DNA of 64,000 nucleotides from Opitutales bacterium (GTDB taxonomy: Bacteria > Verrucomicrobiota > Verrucomicrobiia > Opitutales > JABSRG01): positions 124,001 through 188,000 of the forward strand of contig JANQKZ010000019.1 of the NCBI GenBank assembly GCA_028280845.1. Direction: 5' to 3'. Every line of letters starts with the position of its first letter. Position 1 is the stretch's first letter. The position numbers and the translations under genes are program-made. The notes under the pieces were generated by a model. It was not told the origin of the DNA. It searched no databases and was given only the letters and a program-made list of their open reading frames with translations. This document shows positions 29,596 to 38,726 of the stretch, piece after piece.

Positions 29596-31053
29596 ATGTC
29601 ATCAACCCAACCCAGAGCCATTGTATTGATAACGACGGACCAACAGCGCTGGGACACGCTGGGGATCTACGGGTGTGAAGCTATCCAGACTCCCCATATA
29701 GATAGCATCGGAATCCGTGGGAGGTGTTTCGACAATGCCCGAGTGGTCAGCCCGTGGTGCCTGCCCAGCCGCTGCTCACTCCTGACCGGCTTATACCCCA
29801 AAAACCACGGGGCATATAGCAACTTTGGGGAGGTAAATTTAGACCCCGAAATCCCCAATCTCTATCAGGCCGCCAGGGAGGCGGGGTTTTCCACCGCTCA
29901 TTTTGGCAAATGTCATTACGAATCCGTGGCCTACGGGTCTTTCGCTCCCAACCAAACACTGAATAACCCCCTTACACGGGACTCCTACCTCAAGCTGGGC
30001 ATCGACCACCTTGCCCTGCAGGACGACAAGAATGTATCCGTCTGGCAATTCGATGATTACAGTCGGGAACTGGACAAAGCGGGATTCCTCGAAACCTACC
30101 GAAAGGAGGCATGGAATAAAAGTCAGGGGGGGGTGTTTCCCTTCCCCGGACCGAAAGATTGGCACCCGGATTCCTGGGTGGGCAATCAAGCCGCAGACTT
30201 CATTCAGGAATGGGATGGGGAGGAAAATCTGTTCATCTGGGTATCTTTCTCCGGACCCCATTACCCGATCGATCCGCCTGCTGAATACCTGGAACGCGTA
30301 GATGCGGATAAATTGCCGCCTATGGAATTCAGGGACCACGAATGGTCTGATCCCTCCCAAATCCACTACCAGAGTTTCCATGGAGGGGGCCGCATCGATG
30401 GATGTGCTTACACCAGGAATAAAGCATGTGGAAACTATGATGAGGCATACTGGAAAAAAATGCGCACCTACTACCTGGCTAATGTGGCCCTGATTGATGA
30501 TATGGTGGGACGTGTCCTGCAGGCCTTGACGAAGAACTTTGGAGATGACGCATGGATTACCTTTTGTTCGGATCATGGTGATTTATTGGGGAATCACCGT
30601 CTGTGGGGAAAACATAACTGCGGGTATGAAGAAGTGCTCAAGGTGCCCTTTCTCCTCTATCAACCGGGAGATGAAGCCCCGGGCCAACGGATTTCTGAGT
30701 GTGTCCAATCCATCGATCTCTATCCCACCCTGAGAAGGGCAATGGGCTTGCCTGACCTGCCAGTCGATGGAGCGCATCTCGATGACGTGATTCAACAAGG
30801 GGGATACCGGTATACCATGGCGCAGGCTGAGAACTTTGTCTCCATTGATGACGGGCGCTTCAAACTCATCCGGGCTCGGGTATTTCCCGGTGAATCTTCC
30901 CGCTTTGAATTATTCGATCTCTCCAAAGATCCCCATTGTTTTGATAACATTTATGCTGATCCCGCCATGAGATCCGTTATCCAGCGCCTCCTCGACGCAG
31001 TCTGGGATGAAGATGCCGAAGCGACGCTCTTCCCCGGCGAATCCCACGCTTAA
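29596..31053 (+). CDS. S1-family sulfatase without signal peptide
   Basis: A 485-residue Cys-type sulfatase. I use the ATG at 29596 (MSSTQPRAIVLITTDQQRWD); an overlapping TTG at 29560 is less likely. No signal peptide is present. The maturation motif is Cys55-Leu-Pro-Ser-Arg59 and the distal metal motif is ITFCSDHGDLLGNHRLWGKH, the common arylsulfatase form. It directly follows another signal-less sulfatase, from which it differs throughout, so the pair probably removes sulfates at two positions or from two sugars. It is followed at 23 bp by a cytoplasmic GH5-like hydrolase. Confidence 0.92.
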   Translation: MSSTQPRAIVLITTDQQRWDTLGIYGCEAIQTPHIDSIGIRGRCFDNARVVSPWCLPSRCSLLTGLYPKNHGAYSNFGEVNLDPEIPNLYQAAREAGFSTAHFGKCHYESVAYGSFAPNQTLNNPLTRDSYLKLGIDHLALQDDKNVSVWQFDDYSRELDKAGFLETYRKEAWNKSQGGVFPFPGPKDWHPDSWVGNQAADFIQEWDGEENLFIWVSFSGPHYPIDPPAEYLERVDADKLPPMEFRDHEWSDPSQIHYQSFHGGGRIDGCAYTRNKACGNYDEAYWKKMRTYYLANVALIDDMVGRVLQALTKNFGDDAWITFCSDHGDLLGNHRLWGKHNCGYEEVLKVPFLLYQPGDEAPGQRISECVQSIDLYPTLRRAMGLPDLPVDGAHLDDVIQQGGYRYTMAQAENFVSIDDGRFKLIRARVFPGESSRFELFDLSKDPHCFDNIYADPAMRSVIQRLLDAVWDEDAEATLFPGESHA

Positions 31054-31076
31054 CCCTCAAATCGATTGACTTGGCT

Positions 31077-32144
31077 ATGTGGTCTAAACAAGAAATCCAT
31101 GCCTGGTATGAAAACCAGCCCTACCCATTCGGTTGCAATTTTATTCCCAGCAATACCATCAACCAACTGGAAATGTGGCAGGCATCCAGTTTTGACCCGG
31201 ACACGATCCAGCGCGAGCTGAGCTGGGCCTCCAAATTAGGGATGAACGTCATGCGAGTTTACCTGCATGACCTGTTATGGCAGGAGGATTCCGAGGCCTT
31301 TTGCAGTCGGATAAACACCTACCTGCAGATTTCGTATAAGTTGGGGATCCGAACCATGTTCGTCCTCTTCGATGATTGCTGGAACCAGGAATTCGCCTTG
31401 GGTCAACAGCCGGAGCCCGCCCCCTTCACCCATAATTCCGGATGGGTCCAATCACCCGGGGTAGCGGTGGTCAACGACCCCAATCAATGGGATCGCCTCG
31501 AGGCCTATGTCGCAGGCCTCCTGAACTACTTCAAAGCAGATGAACGCATTTTTGCCTGGGACCTTTATAATGAACCGGGAAACGGATCAGCGGGCGACGA
31601 CTCCTCCGAAAAAACCATGCAGATAGAGGCTTCCCTCCCCCTGCTCAAAGCCGTTTTTTCCTGGGCCCGATCAGTCAACGGTCTAATCCAGCCAGTGACC
31701 ACCGGAGCCTGGAATTTCGATGAAACCTTTACCAACATGAATGCGTTCGTTTTAAACCACTCTGACTTTAATTCTTTTCATTGCTACCTCCCGCCTCAGC
31801 AGCTGGTCGGTCGGATCCGCCAGGTCGAACAGTACAGCCGCCCGGTGATTTGCACCGAATACATGGCCCGGGGGAACGGAAGCTCTTTTCCCTACTGTCT
31901 TCCGGTCCTCAAAAAGCACAAGGTAGGTGCTATCCACTGGGGCCTGGTGGCAGGGAAAACCCAGACCATTTATCCGTGGAATTGGTCAAAATCCAAGGGA
32001 GAACCCGATGTCTACTTCCATGATGTTTTCTGGCCGAATGGGTCTTTTATCTACCCCGAAGAGGAAGGTTCTATAAACCGTACCATTCAGGGGCTACGCC
32101 CTATTACCAAGGAAGGAGACGGCGGCCACATCGACTTGGAGTAG
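31077..32144 (+). CDS. GH5-like cytoplasmic glycoside hydrolase
   Basis: A 355-residue TIM-barrel hydrolase without a signal peptide (ATG at 31077; a TTG two codons upstream is also open). The clan GH-A catalytic pair is visible: acid/base Glu166 in FAWDLYNEPGN and nucleophile Glu261 in RPVICTEYMARG. The barrel start SKLGMNVMRVYLHDLLW and the FHCYLP strand agree with the GH5/GH39-like class often annotated as endo-glycosidases or xylanases. Its position after two cytoplasmic sulfatases suggests it cuts imported desulfated oligosaccharides. The specific linkage is not inferred. Confidence 0.82.
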   Translation: MWSKQEIHAWYENQPYPFGCNFIPSNTINQLEMWQASSFDPDTIQRELSWASKLGMNVMRVYLHDLLWQEDSEAFCSRINTYLQISYKLGIRTMFVLFDDCWNQEFALGQQPEPAPFTHNSGWVQSPGVAVVNDPNQWDRLEAYVAGLLNYFKADERIFAWDLYNEPGNGSAGDDSSEKTMQIEASLPLLKAVFSWARSVNGLIQPVTTGAWNFDETFTNMNAFVLNHSDFNSFHCYLPPQQLVGRIRQVEQYSRPVICTEYMARGNGSSFPYCLPVLKKHKVGAIHWGLVAGKTQTIYPWNWSKSKGEPDVYFHDVFWPNGSFIYPEEEGSINRTIQGLRPITKEGDGGHIDLE

Positions 32145-32168
32145 GGTAACCCTTAACTCCCACATCTT

Positions 32169-33965
32169 TTATTCAAATAAAGAAACGATCTCCATCTGTG
32201 GAACCAACACCAGGCCTTTATCGGTGATCCGTATCTCCGGGATGACGGATAGCGGAATCAGGTTAAAACCCATGTAAGGCAAAGTCAGCCCAAGGCTTTC
32301 CCAGGCCCGTTTCAGCAGGGAACTTTCCTCAGCCACCGCGCCGGCGCGCTTATCACTCAGCAGGCCCGCCACCGGAAGCGGCACCGAGGCCAGAACTTCG
32401 CCTCCCTGCACCACCACCACGGCCCCCTGGTGTCGCTTGATTTCGGCGAGAGCAACCTGCATGTCTTCCTCGTTGGTCCCGGCGATGACCAGATTGTGCG
32501 CATCGTGACCCACGGAGGAGGCCACGGCTCCATCCCTCAACCCAAAGTTTTGGAACAATCCATGCGCGACCACTCCCGATTGGCCATAGCGCTCTACCAC
32601 GGAGATGAAACAGAGATCGTGCGCCTCGAACAGGTCCGACCAGCTGGCGGGGGCAGCATCCAACTCGATGGTTTTATGGAGTGTGATGATGCCTGGCAGT
32701 TCGGTCCGGATAATATTCAATTTGCATGGCAAGGTTGGCAGCTCGGGAGTCAGTTGCACCGAATCCGGCACATTGACAGTGTGATATCCAGGCTCCGGAT
32801 ATTGATACCGGTGCGACTCCAGCTGTTCCTCCAGCACAGGGGTAATGGTTTTATCCTTCACCACCTGCACCCCGCCATACCAGGTCGACTGGGGTTCTAG
32901 GTCATCATTGAGCAGAACAATATCTGCCCGACGGCTATGACCTAAAGCGCCCAACTCGGCATCAAAGCCAAACCGAGTCGCCCCGTGCAGGCTCCCCATC
33001 GACCAGGCCGTCTCGGGGGATAAACCCGCCACCACGGCCTGACGTACCACCCAATCCTGTCCAAATAAAAAGAGATCATCCGCATCCCGGTCATCCGTGC
33101 AGACACATACACGTTTCGGGTTCGCCCCCAGCTCGGTCACAGTCTTGATCGCTTCCGGAAGGCTGTGCCAGGGGGTCGTGGGCGGCCCCCCGCGAAGAAA
33201 GATCCAGATACCGGCTTCAAGAAAATCATCCGCAATATCGCGGTCAATCGACTCATGCGTATCCGTCACCCCGCTCGCCGCATAGGCCGCCACAAACTCC
33301 CGGCCATAAATATGCCCCGAAACCGGGCGACCCCGCTTCAAGGCCTCGCCTAAGATCGCATGGCTGCGCTCATCCCCCAGGCATACCTGAACGAAATCCA
33401 TTTTCTCCCCCAGAGCTACCGCCTCCGGCCATTTATCAAACAGAGCCCCAATTTTTTCTGCGGTCAGGTCTCCCCCAGCGGTTTCAAACGCCGACGACGT
33501 GGCCGGCACCGTACTGGGGACTGTAAGGAAAATGTTGAGCGGAGCCTGGCACGCATCCTCCAACATCCATTCCACCCCCGCCTGATCGCAGACATTCCCA
33601 ATCTCATGACTGTCGCAGAATAGCGTGGTTGTCCCGTTCAACAGAGCCGCCTCCGCATAGGCACAGGCCGTCATCATCGAGCTCTCAATATGGATATGCG
33701 GATCCACCAGGCCCGGGGCCAGGATCCCACCTCCCACATCCAGAACGGCAGCAGCCCCCTGATAGGTACCGGCCGGCTTCACCGCCGCAATCCGGCCATT
33801 CGCAATCCAAAGCTCTTTGCCATCATGGATGCGCTCCGTATAAGTCGACAGCACCCGCCCTCCGGTCAAAACCAGATCGGGATCGATGGATCCCATGGCC
33901 ACTCCAGCAAGCTGGCGCGTAACTTGATGCAGCGGAGGGACAGAGAATCGGGTAAGCATAGGCAT
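32169..33965 (-). CDS. Adenine deaminase homologue (amidohydrolase)
   Basis: A 598-residue metal-dependent amidohydrolase of the Ade type, which turns adenine into hypoxanthine. The metal site is at DPHIHIESS (His90 and His92), with [21 protein letters not shown] and DTHESID matching the successive Ade motifs. The C-terminal domain with [19 protein letters not shown] is also typical. One motif deviates: after [10 protein letters not shown] the family usually has a Gly-His-Ile-Asp-His segment, here FGQDWVVRQ. The activity may therefore be altered. No signal peptide. It is convergent with the GH5-like gene and lies 178 bp after the G8 protein on the same strand. Confidence 0.83.
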   Translation of the reverse strand: MPMLTRFSVPPLHQVTRQLAGVAMGSIDPDLVLTGGRVLSTYTERIHDGKELWIANGRIAAVKPAGTYQGAAAVLDVGGGILAPGLVDPHIHIESSMMTACAYAEAALLNGTTTLFCDSHEIGNVCDQAGVEWMLEDACQAPLNIFLTVPSTVPATSSAFETAGGDLTAEKIGALFDKWPEAVALGEKMDFVQVCLGDERSHAILGEALKRGRPVSGHIYGREFVAAYAASGVTDTHESIDRDIADDFLEAGIWIFLRGGPPTTPWHSLPEAIKTVTELGANPKRVCVCTDDRDADDLFLFGQDWVVRQAVVAGLSPETAWSMGSLHGATRFGFDAELGALGHSRRADIVLLNDDLEPQSTWYGGVQVVKDKTITPVLEEQLESHRYQYPEPGYHTVNVPDSVQLTPELPTLPCKLNIIRTELPGIITLHKTIELDAAPASWSDLFEAHDLCFISVVERYGQSGVVAHGLFQNFGLRDGAVASSVGHDAHNLVIAGTNEEDMQVALAEIKRHQGAVVVVQGGEVLASVPLPVAGLLSDKRAGAVAEESSLLKRAWESLGLTLPYMGFNLIPLSVIPEIRITDKGLVLVPQMEIVSLFE

Positions 33966-34143
33966 ATTTTCAGGCTGCAGCAGGAATTATACACCGCAAA
34001 TGAAATTCTATTGAATAGGTTGAGGTTTTTTAGTCGGGTCAATCCATCCGCTCTTCCAGGAGCCCGTCATCGGCTTGGGGTTTGAAAGTTTTATGATCCG
34101 AGCTCAGGGGGACACTCCAGTCGAACCCTCGGGAGGATGCGAT

Positions 34144-36900
34144 TCACAGACCTGTCACTTCAAACCATTGGCGGGTGGAAAAGTTGTAAAACCACGACGG
34201 GCTCGAGGTTCCTCGAGAATAATACAGCCAAGAGGATCGGTTAACGCTGTAGAGATAGGGGTATGCGGTACGATTGGTCCACAGCCAACCCAGTATGGGC
34301 GAATAGAACCAAACAGAATCTGGAGAAGTATCCGTGGAATATAGCCAACGGAGGGTCGAATGGTAAAACCATGGATCTGTCGCTACGTAGACATACCCCA
34401 TCCAAGAGGAGTTGAGCCAACCCTGAGTCACCAGAGATTCCGAAAACAAAGTAGATGGGCTGCTGGCAGGCTTGAGCGGGTGCTCATACACCGGGAGCGT
34501 TCCCGCCACCAGAGTGTCTCCAGCCTGTTGTATGCATGCATTGATCTGCTCAATTTCAGTTTCTTTTGCGACGTCGATACAGACCGGAAGGTTTAAAGTT
34601 TCGTTCTGCCAGGGATGAATCAACCCACCGTCAATACCTGGAACAGAAGTAGCCGCATCGGGAAGAATCGACCCCCCAAAGGACATCTGATAGGTAGCCT
34701 GAAGCTCGGCATTGGATTTATTGGCAAATTTGGCCAGAACGTAGCGTGTTTCCTCAAAAAACGTGTAAGGCGCGCTATCTGAAGGGAGAGGTTTATAGGA
34801 GCCGGCCTGCTCAGAAAAGTAGAGGCGCTGATTCTCATAGGCACCGTAGTTCAGAATCACTTTATCGGGCAGGAGGAAATAGGCGGGGAATTTATCGTCC
34901 GGAGGAGAAAACGAGGCCTCCAGCTTGATCTCTATAGGATTGCTGAACGAAGTATCCGGCTCGGTGGTTACACCATCAATTCGCAAGTCTCGGAAGGACA
35001 GCCCCGGCGAGGGAAGGTAAAAATTCGTTCCGTTCTTCAAATTTCCCTTGCTCACCGTGACCTGGCCTTGTGGAGGAAGGGCCAGGCCCGTCCCAAACCC
35101 TTGAATATCGATGTTATCAAAAATGATTTTATTTTTCGCACGATAATGACTCGCCCAGATCCCGGTGGAAGTCAGGTCCTGGTCGGCATTGACAAGCCGG
35201 AAGTTTTTGAGAGTGACCCGCTCGGTAAAGTGGAGCTGCACCCCGTCCTGTTCAAGATTCCACCCCGTAAATCCGTCAAAGGTGGAATGAACCGTGGCGA
35301 TATAGGTGGGATCGTAATCCGCCAGGTCGTCGAAAAATGTGGTATGCAAATAATAGGTCGCCAGGCCAACACTGGCAGAATACGCCTCATTATCCTTAAA
35401 ACCGGTTACAGAGTACCATCCTGTGGCAAGCACTCCAGCTTCACTGAGATTGATTGAATCCGATAGTCCGAGATTGGATGGCACATAGGTGTTCTGGTAA
35501 GTGCCGGTTGGTTCTCCAGGCTCAATCAACCCTTCCGGCCAATAGATAAATCCATGGCCGGACGCCCCGGAAGCGACATTTCCGGTTAAGGAAACCCCAC
35601 CCCCATGAATCCAAAAGCCATCCCCCTGGAAGGCAAAATCCTGGGCGGATTCCCGCGTATCCGGTGCATTATCCGGTTTTTCAAAACGGAGAGAATACTC
35701 GGGATTGACCGTTCGGATGGCAATATTGTTGGTGAACGAACCAATTTCATCTCCAGCCTCAGTTTGAAAGCCACCACCGATAACATTGTAGGAAACATTT
35801 CGGTCAAAGTGCACGAAAGCAGAGTGATTGACGAAGGCCCAACCGGGATCATCTTCCACTACACATCCTCGCACGTATGCCGGCGACAGGGCCTGGCTTA
35901 CCCCGCCCCGATGGAAGTGGATAGAATACCTTCCCCGGATATTGGAACGAAGCCCATTAACGAATTGATCCTGATCCCCCAGAGTCCAATCATCGATGGG
36001 TTTATCTTTTCGAGTCCGACCCATCCGGTGAACACGGACATAGTTCATATCTACATTCAAGGTGTGCATGAACATAATGTGGCCACGCTCCAAGCCATTG
36101 TTGGACACTCCATTTTCCGACTCGATGGTGATATTTCGGCTCAGGTTGGCTACATGAACAAAGAGATCTGGGGCGGGTGATATGTGGCTTTTGGTCAACG
36201 GCTGCGCAAAGAAAATGGTGCTTCCTGAAATCGATTGGATTACGGCTACTTCGTCGCTAGCCGCATCAACCGGATCGGTCCCGGTGATGACAATTCGATC
36301 GCCAGGCATCCAACCAGTAGGAGCAGAGGCCAGAGTCAGGCTCGTTGCACCAAGGGCCGGATTGGCCGCAACCGCTTTCCAGGAATCTTTGGCCGCCCCA
36401 TAGGCAACGGTTTTTCCCATGAGAATTAGCCCTTTTTCGAACTGGTCAGTATTGAAGGCAATGTTCCCTTCATCAATTATCGTAATGGTGCACTTGAGGC
36501 CCGCAGGGATCGGATTCTGCGATGTTCCAATCTCCAGCTCCCCCGTCATCCCTTGAACGATCGTTTCTACGTTCAGGGCGGTGTTTGAACTGGTTGAAAA
36601 CACCAACTTTCCTTCATTCCTGATAATTTTGATGCGGGTCTCGATTGTCGTATCAATGGTCAACGTTTTTCCCGCAGGGATCAGAACCTTGGCGAGGTCA
36701 TTGGGAATCTGCCCGCCTTGCCAAGTATTCGGGTCTGTCCAATCACCAGAACTCTCTACAACGTGAGTGGCTTCATTTGCGGGCAATAAATCCAGCGGAG
36801 AGGATTGAGGAAGGGGAAATTGAGCCTGCAAGGCAGAACCGCAGACGAGCGGTATGGTACTGGCCCAGAAAATCCTAAGAGCGCGCGCGAACGATTTCAT
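34144..36900 (-). CDS. Exported G8-domain/parallel beta-helix protein with Trp/Tyr-rich repeats
   Basis: A 918-residue exported protein. Start at 36900 gives the signal peptide MKSFARALRIFWASTIPLVC...LQAQ; the longer frame adds 11 residues. Residues about 40-160 form a G8 domain (WTDPNTWQGGQIPNDLAKVLIPAGKTLTI, the CEMIP/polyductin-type repeat of conserved glycines). A right-handed beta-helix region follows (HIMFMHTLNVDMNYVRVHRMGR, SGHGFIYWPEG). G8 proteins bind or process polysaccharides such as hyaluronan in animals. The last 90 residues hold about four imperfect repeats of W-[FL]-Y motifs. Function here is unknown; polysaccharide binding or cleavage is inferred from context. Confidence 0.8.
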   Translation of the reverse strand: MKSFARALRIFWASTIPLVCGSALQAQFPLPQSSPLDLLPANEATHVVESSGDWTDPNTWQGGQIPNDLAKVLIPAGKTLTIDTTIETRIKIIRNEGKLVFSTSSNTALNVETIVQGMTGELEIGTSQNPIPAGLKCTITIIDEGNIAFNTDQFEKGLILMGKTVAYGAAKDSWKAVAANPALGATSLTLASAPTGWMPGDRIVITGTDPVDAASDEVAVIQSISGSTIFFAQPLTKSHISPAPDLFVHVANLSRNITIESENGVSNNGLERGHIMFMHTLNVDMNYVRVHRMGRTRKDKPIDDWTLGDQDQFVNGLRSNIRGRYSIHFHRGGVSQALSPAYVRGCVVEDDPGWAFVNHSAFVHFDRNVSYNVIGGGFQTEAGDEIGSFTNNIAIRTVNPEYSLRFEKPDNAPDTRESAQDFAFQGDGFWIHGGGVSLTGNVASGASGHGFIYWPEGLIEPGEPTGTYQNTYVPSNLGLSDSINLSEAGVLATGWYSVTGFKDNEAYSASVGLATYYLHTTFFDDLADYDPTYIATVHSTFDGFTGWNLEQDGVQLHFTERVTLKNFRLVNADQDLTSTGIWASHYRAKNKIIFDNIDIQGFGTGLALPPQGQVTVSKGNLKNGTNFYLPSPGLSFRDLRIDGVTTEPDTSFSNPIEIKLEASFSPPDDKFPAYFLLPDKVILNYGAYENQRLYFSEQAGSYKPLPSDSAPYTFFEETRYVLAKFANKSNAELQATYQMSFGGSILPDAATSVPGIDGGLIHPWQNETLNLPVCIDVAKETEIEQINACIQQAGDTLVAGTLPVYEHPLKPASSPSTLFSESLVTQGWLNSSWMGYVYVATDPWFYHSTLRWLYSTDTSPDSVWFYSPILGWLWTNRTAYPYLYSVNRSSWLYYSRGTSSPSWFYNFSTRQWFEVTGL

Positions 36901-37127
36901 AAGGGATAATGCTTTTAACTTACAACGCCCCAAAGTAGATTTTTACTAATTTAATTTCAGTATTTTTCGTTCCTCCAGGCTCATTTGGGAGTAGATACAC
37001 GTTTTTTACAGATAAAGCGGGGCGGGACCCCAAGGACCCTCTCCCCAAGGATGTTTTACTTAAGCTGCTCCGTTTCCGGAGTGAAATCTCGGACCGTGTT
37101 GACGGCTAGCTCTGGCCATAAGGCTGT

Positions 37128-37140
37128 TGGAACAGTTGCA
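37128..37140. promoter_or_regulatory. Candidate LacI-type operator upstream of the sulfatase-GH106 pair
   Basis: TGGAAC-A-GTTGCA fits the palindrome TGNAAC-N-GTTNCA exactly. It lies 51 bp before the sulfatase start at 37192. The same pattern occurs next to the LacI gene at 50.3 kb and twice at 61.3 kb. Confidence 0.5.
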
Positions 37141-37191
37141 AAAGGGGGGCAATCGCCTCGAAGGCCCCCATTGGGCACAATGGGAAACGCT

Positions 37192-38685
37192 ATGAAATCA
37201 ATCTGCCTATTCTGGCTCACCTTGCTCGTTGGCTCCACCACACTAAATGCAGCCAAGCCCAACATCCTCTACATCTTTACCGACGATCAGAGCATCCGGA
37301 CCGTCAGCGCCTACACCGAAGCGCAGCCCTGGATCGAGACCCCGAACCTGGATCGCTTGGCGGATCAGGGTCTCCGGTTTCGCTACTCCTACACGGGCGC
37401 AAAATGTGTACCTTCGCGTGGTAGCGCATTAACCGGCCTGTTTCAGCATAACTACAACAGGGAAACGGCCTACTGGCCAACCCACTTTCGTGCAAATGGC
37501 TACTACACCGGCATGATCGGGAAGTGGCACTGGAGTGAGCCCCGCTACCAAACGGCCTGGGATTGGTCTGCAATCTGGGAGCACCACTTGCCGCGCCCGC
37601 CGGGGGTGCCAAAGAACAACTATTACTGGAATCAATCCCTGCGCATGCATGGCGAAGAGCTCGTGAAACTTGAGCAATACAGCACGGATGCCTACACGGA
37701 CCTAACCATTGAATTCCTGAAAGAACGGGCGAAAGAGCCGGATCAACCCTGGTTTTTCTGGCTGTGTTATGGGGCTGTGCATGGGCCCTATACCCCCGCG
37801 GATCGTCACATTGGTGCGCTGGCCGACGCTCCTGAGATGGATTACCCCACAGACATGTGGCCCCCCCGACCGGACAAACCCGAGCACATGGTGGATCTGG
37901 TGATGATGGAACCCCATCCGGAAACCGGGAAACCGATGAAGCGCTATGGCTCCCTGGATGAGATGGTGAAGATGTATCACGAGGCCGTGATGGCTGTGGA
38001 TGAAGGCGTCGGGCGCATCATGGAAGCACTGGAAGAGACCGGGCAGCTGGAAAATACCCTGGTGGTTTTTACCTCAGATCAGGGTTATGCGATGGGGCAA
38101 CATGGATTCACCCTTAAAGTCGCCCCCTACGATGCCAATCTGCTTGCGCCCCTCCTGGTGCGCTGGCCTGGAAACGTCCCTGCCAACACCCGGACCTCCG
38201 TTCCAGTCAACGGAGTGGATTTAATTCGGACCTTTCACAGCGTTGCCGGAATCGAACCGTCGATACAGCTGGATGGACGCGATCTGACCGATCTGTTCTT
38301 CAATCCGCAAAACCGAAACTGGGATGATGAGCCCGTCCTCCAGACCTATTTCGGAACCCTATATGGAGGGGAGCCGCTGATCATTGAAGAACTTACAAAA
38401 GCTCATGAAACCGGAGATTGGAGTGCTTTCATTACGCACAAGACAGGGGTTCGCGCCTGGCTGATGGTGCGTAAAGGGAAATTCAAATACATCCGCTATG
38501 TGTATGCGGATTACCTGGATGAACTTTACGATATGGAGGCCGATCCCGAAGAGCTCCACAACCTGGCAGTCCGTCCCGAATACCACGAAATCAAAATGGA
38601 AATGCGGGCACTGCTGTCGAGTGAGTTGGAAAAACGAGGGGCGCGCTTTCTGCCCCTCCTTCCAGAGCCAAAACAGCGATATTGA
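37192..38685 (+). CDS. Exported S1-family sulfatase
   Basis: A 497-residue Cys-type sulfatase. The start at 37192 gives a signal peptide (MKSICLFWLTLLVGSTTLNAA); the open frame continues to 36985, but that part is unrelated to sulfatases and contains the operator-like site. The motif is Cys72-Val-Pro-Ser-Arg76, metal residues are in ILYIFTDDQ, and the distal motif is VVFTSDQGYAMGQHG, with Gln in place of His after Asp. It would desulfate substrate outside the cytoplasm for the GH106 rhamnosidase, which begins 41 bp after its stop in the same transcript. Confidence 0.92.
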   Translation: MKSICLFWLTLLVGSTTLNAAKPNILYIFTDDQSIRTVSAYTEAQPWIETPNLDRLADQGLRFRYSYTGAKCVPSRGSALTGLFQHNYNRETAYWPTHFRANGYYTGMIGKWHWSEPRYQTAWDWSAIWEHHLPRPPGVPKNNYYWNQSLRMHGEELVKLEQYSTDAYTDLTIEFLKERAKEPDQPWFFWLCYGAVHGPYTPADRHIGALADAPEMDYPTDMWPPRPDKPEHMVDLVMMEPHPETGKPMKRYGSLDEMVKMYHEAVMAVDEGVGRIMEALEETGQLENTLVVFTSDQGYAMGQHGFTLKVAPYDANLLAPLLVRWPGNVPANTRTSVPVNGVDLIRTFHSVAGIEPSIQLDGRDLTDLFFNPQNRNWDDEPVLQTYFGTLYGGEPLIIEELTKAHETGDWSAFITHKTGVRAWLMVRKGKFKYIRYVYADYLDELYDMEADPEELHNLAVRPEYHEIKMEMRALLSSELEKRGARFLPLLPEPKQRY

Positions 38686-38726
38686 ATGACGATGGCCCGG
38701 TGCCATTAGCTAACTCCCGAGACCGA

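Noticed and set aside
36985-37191. N-terminal extension of the sulfatase frame
   Set aside because: It precedes a clean signal peptide at 37192, bears no homology to sulfatases and contains the operator-like palindrome.
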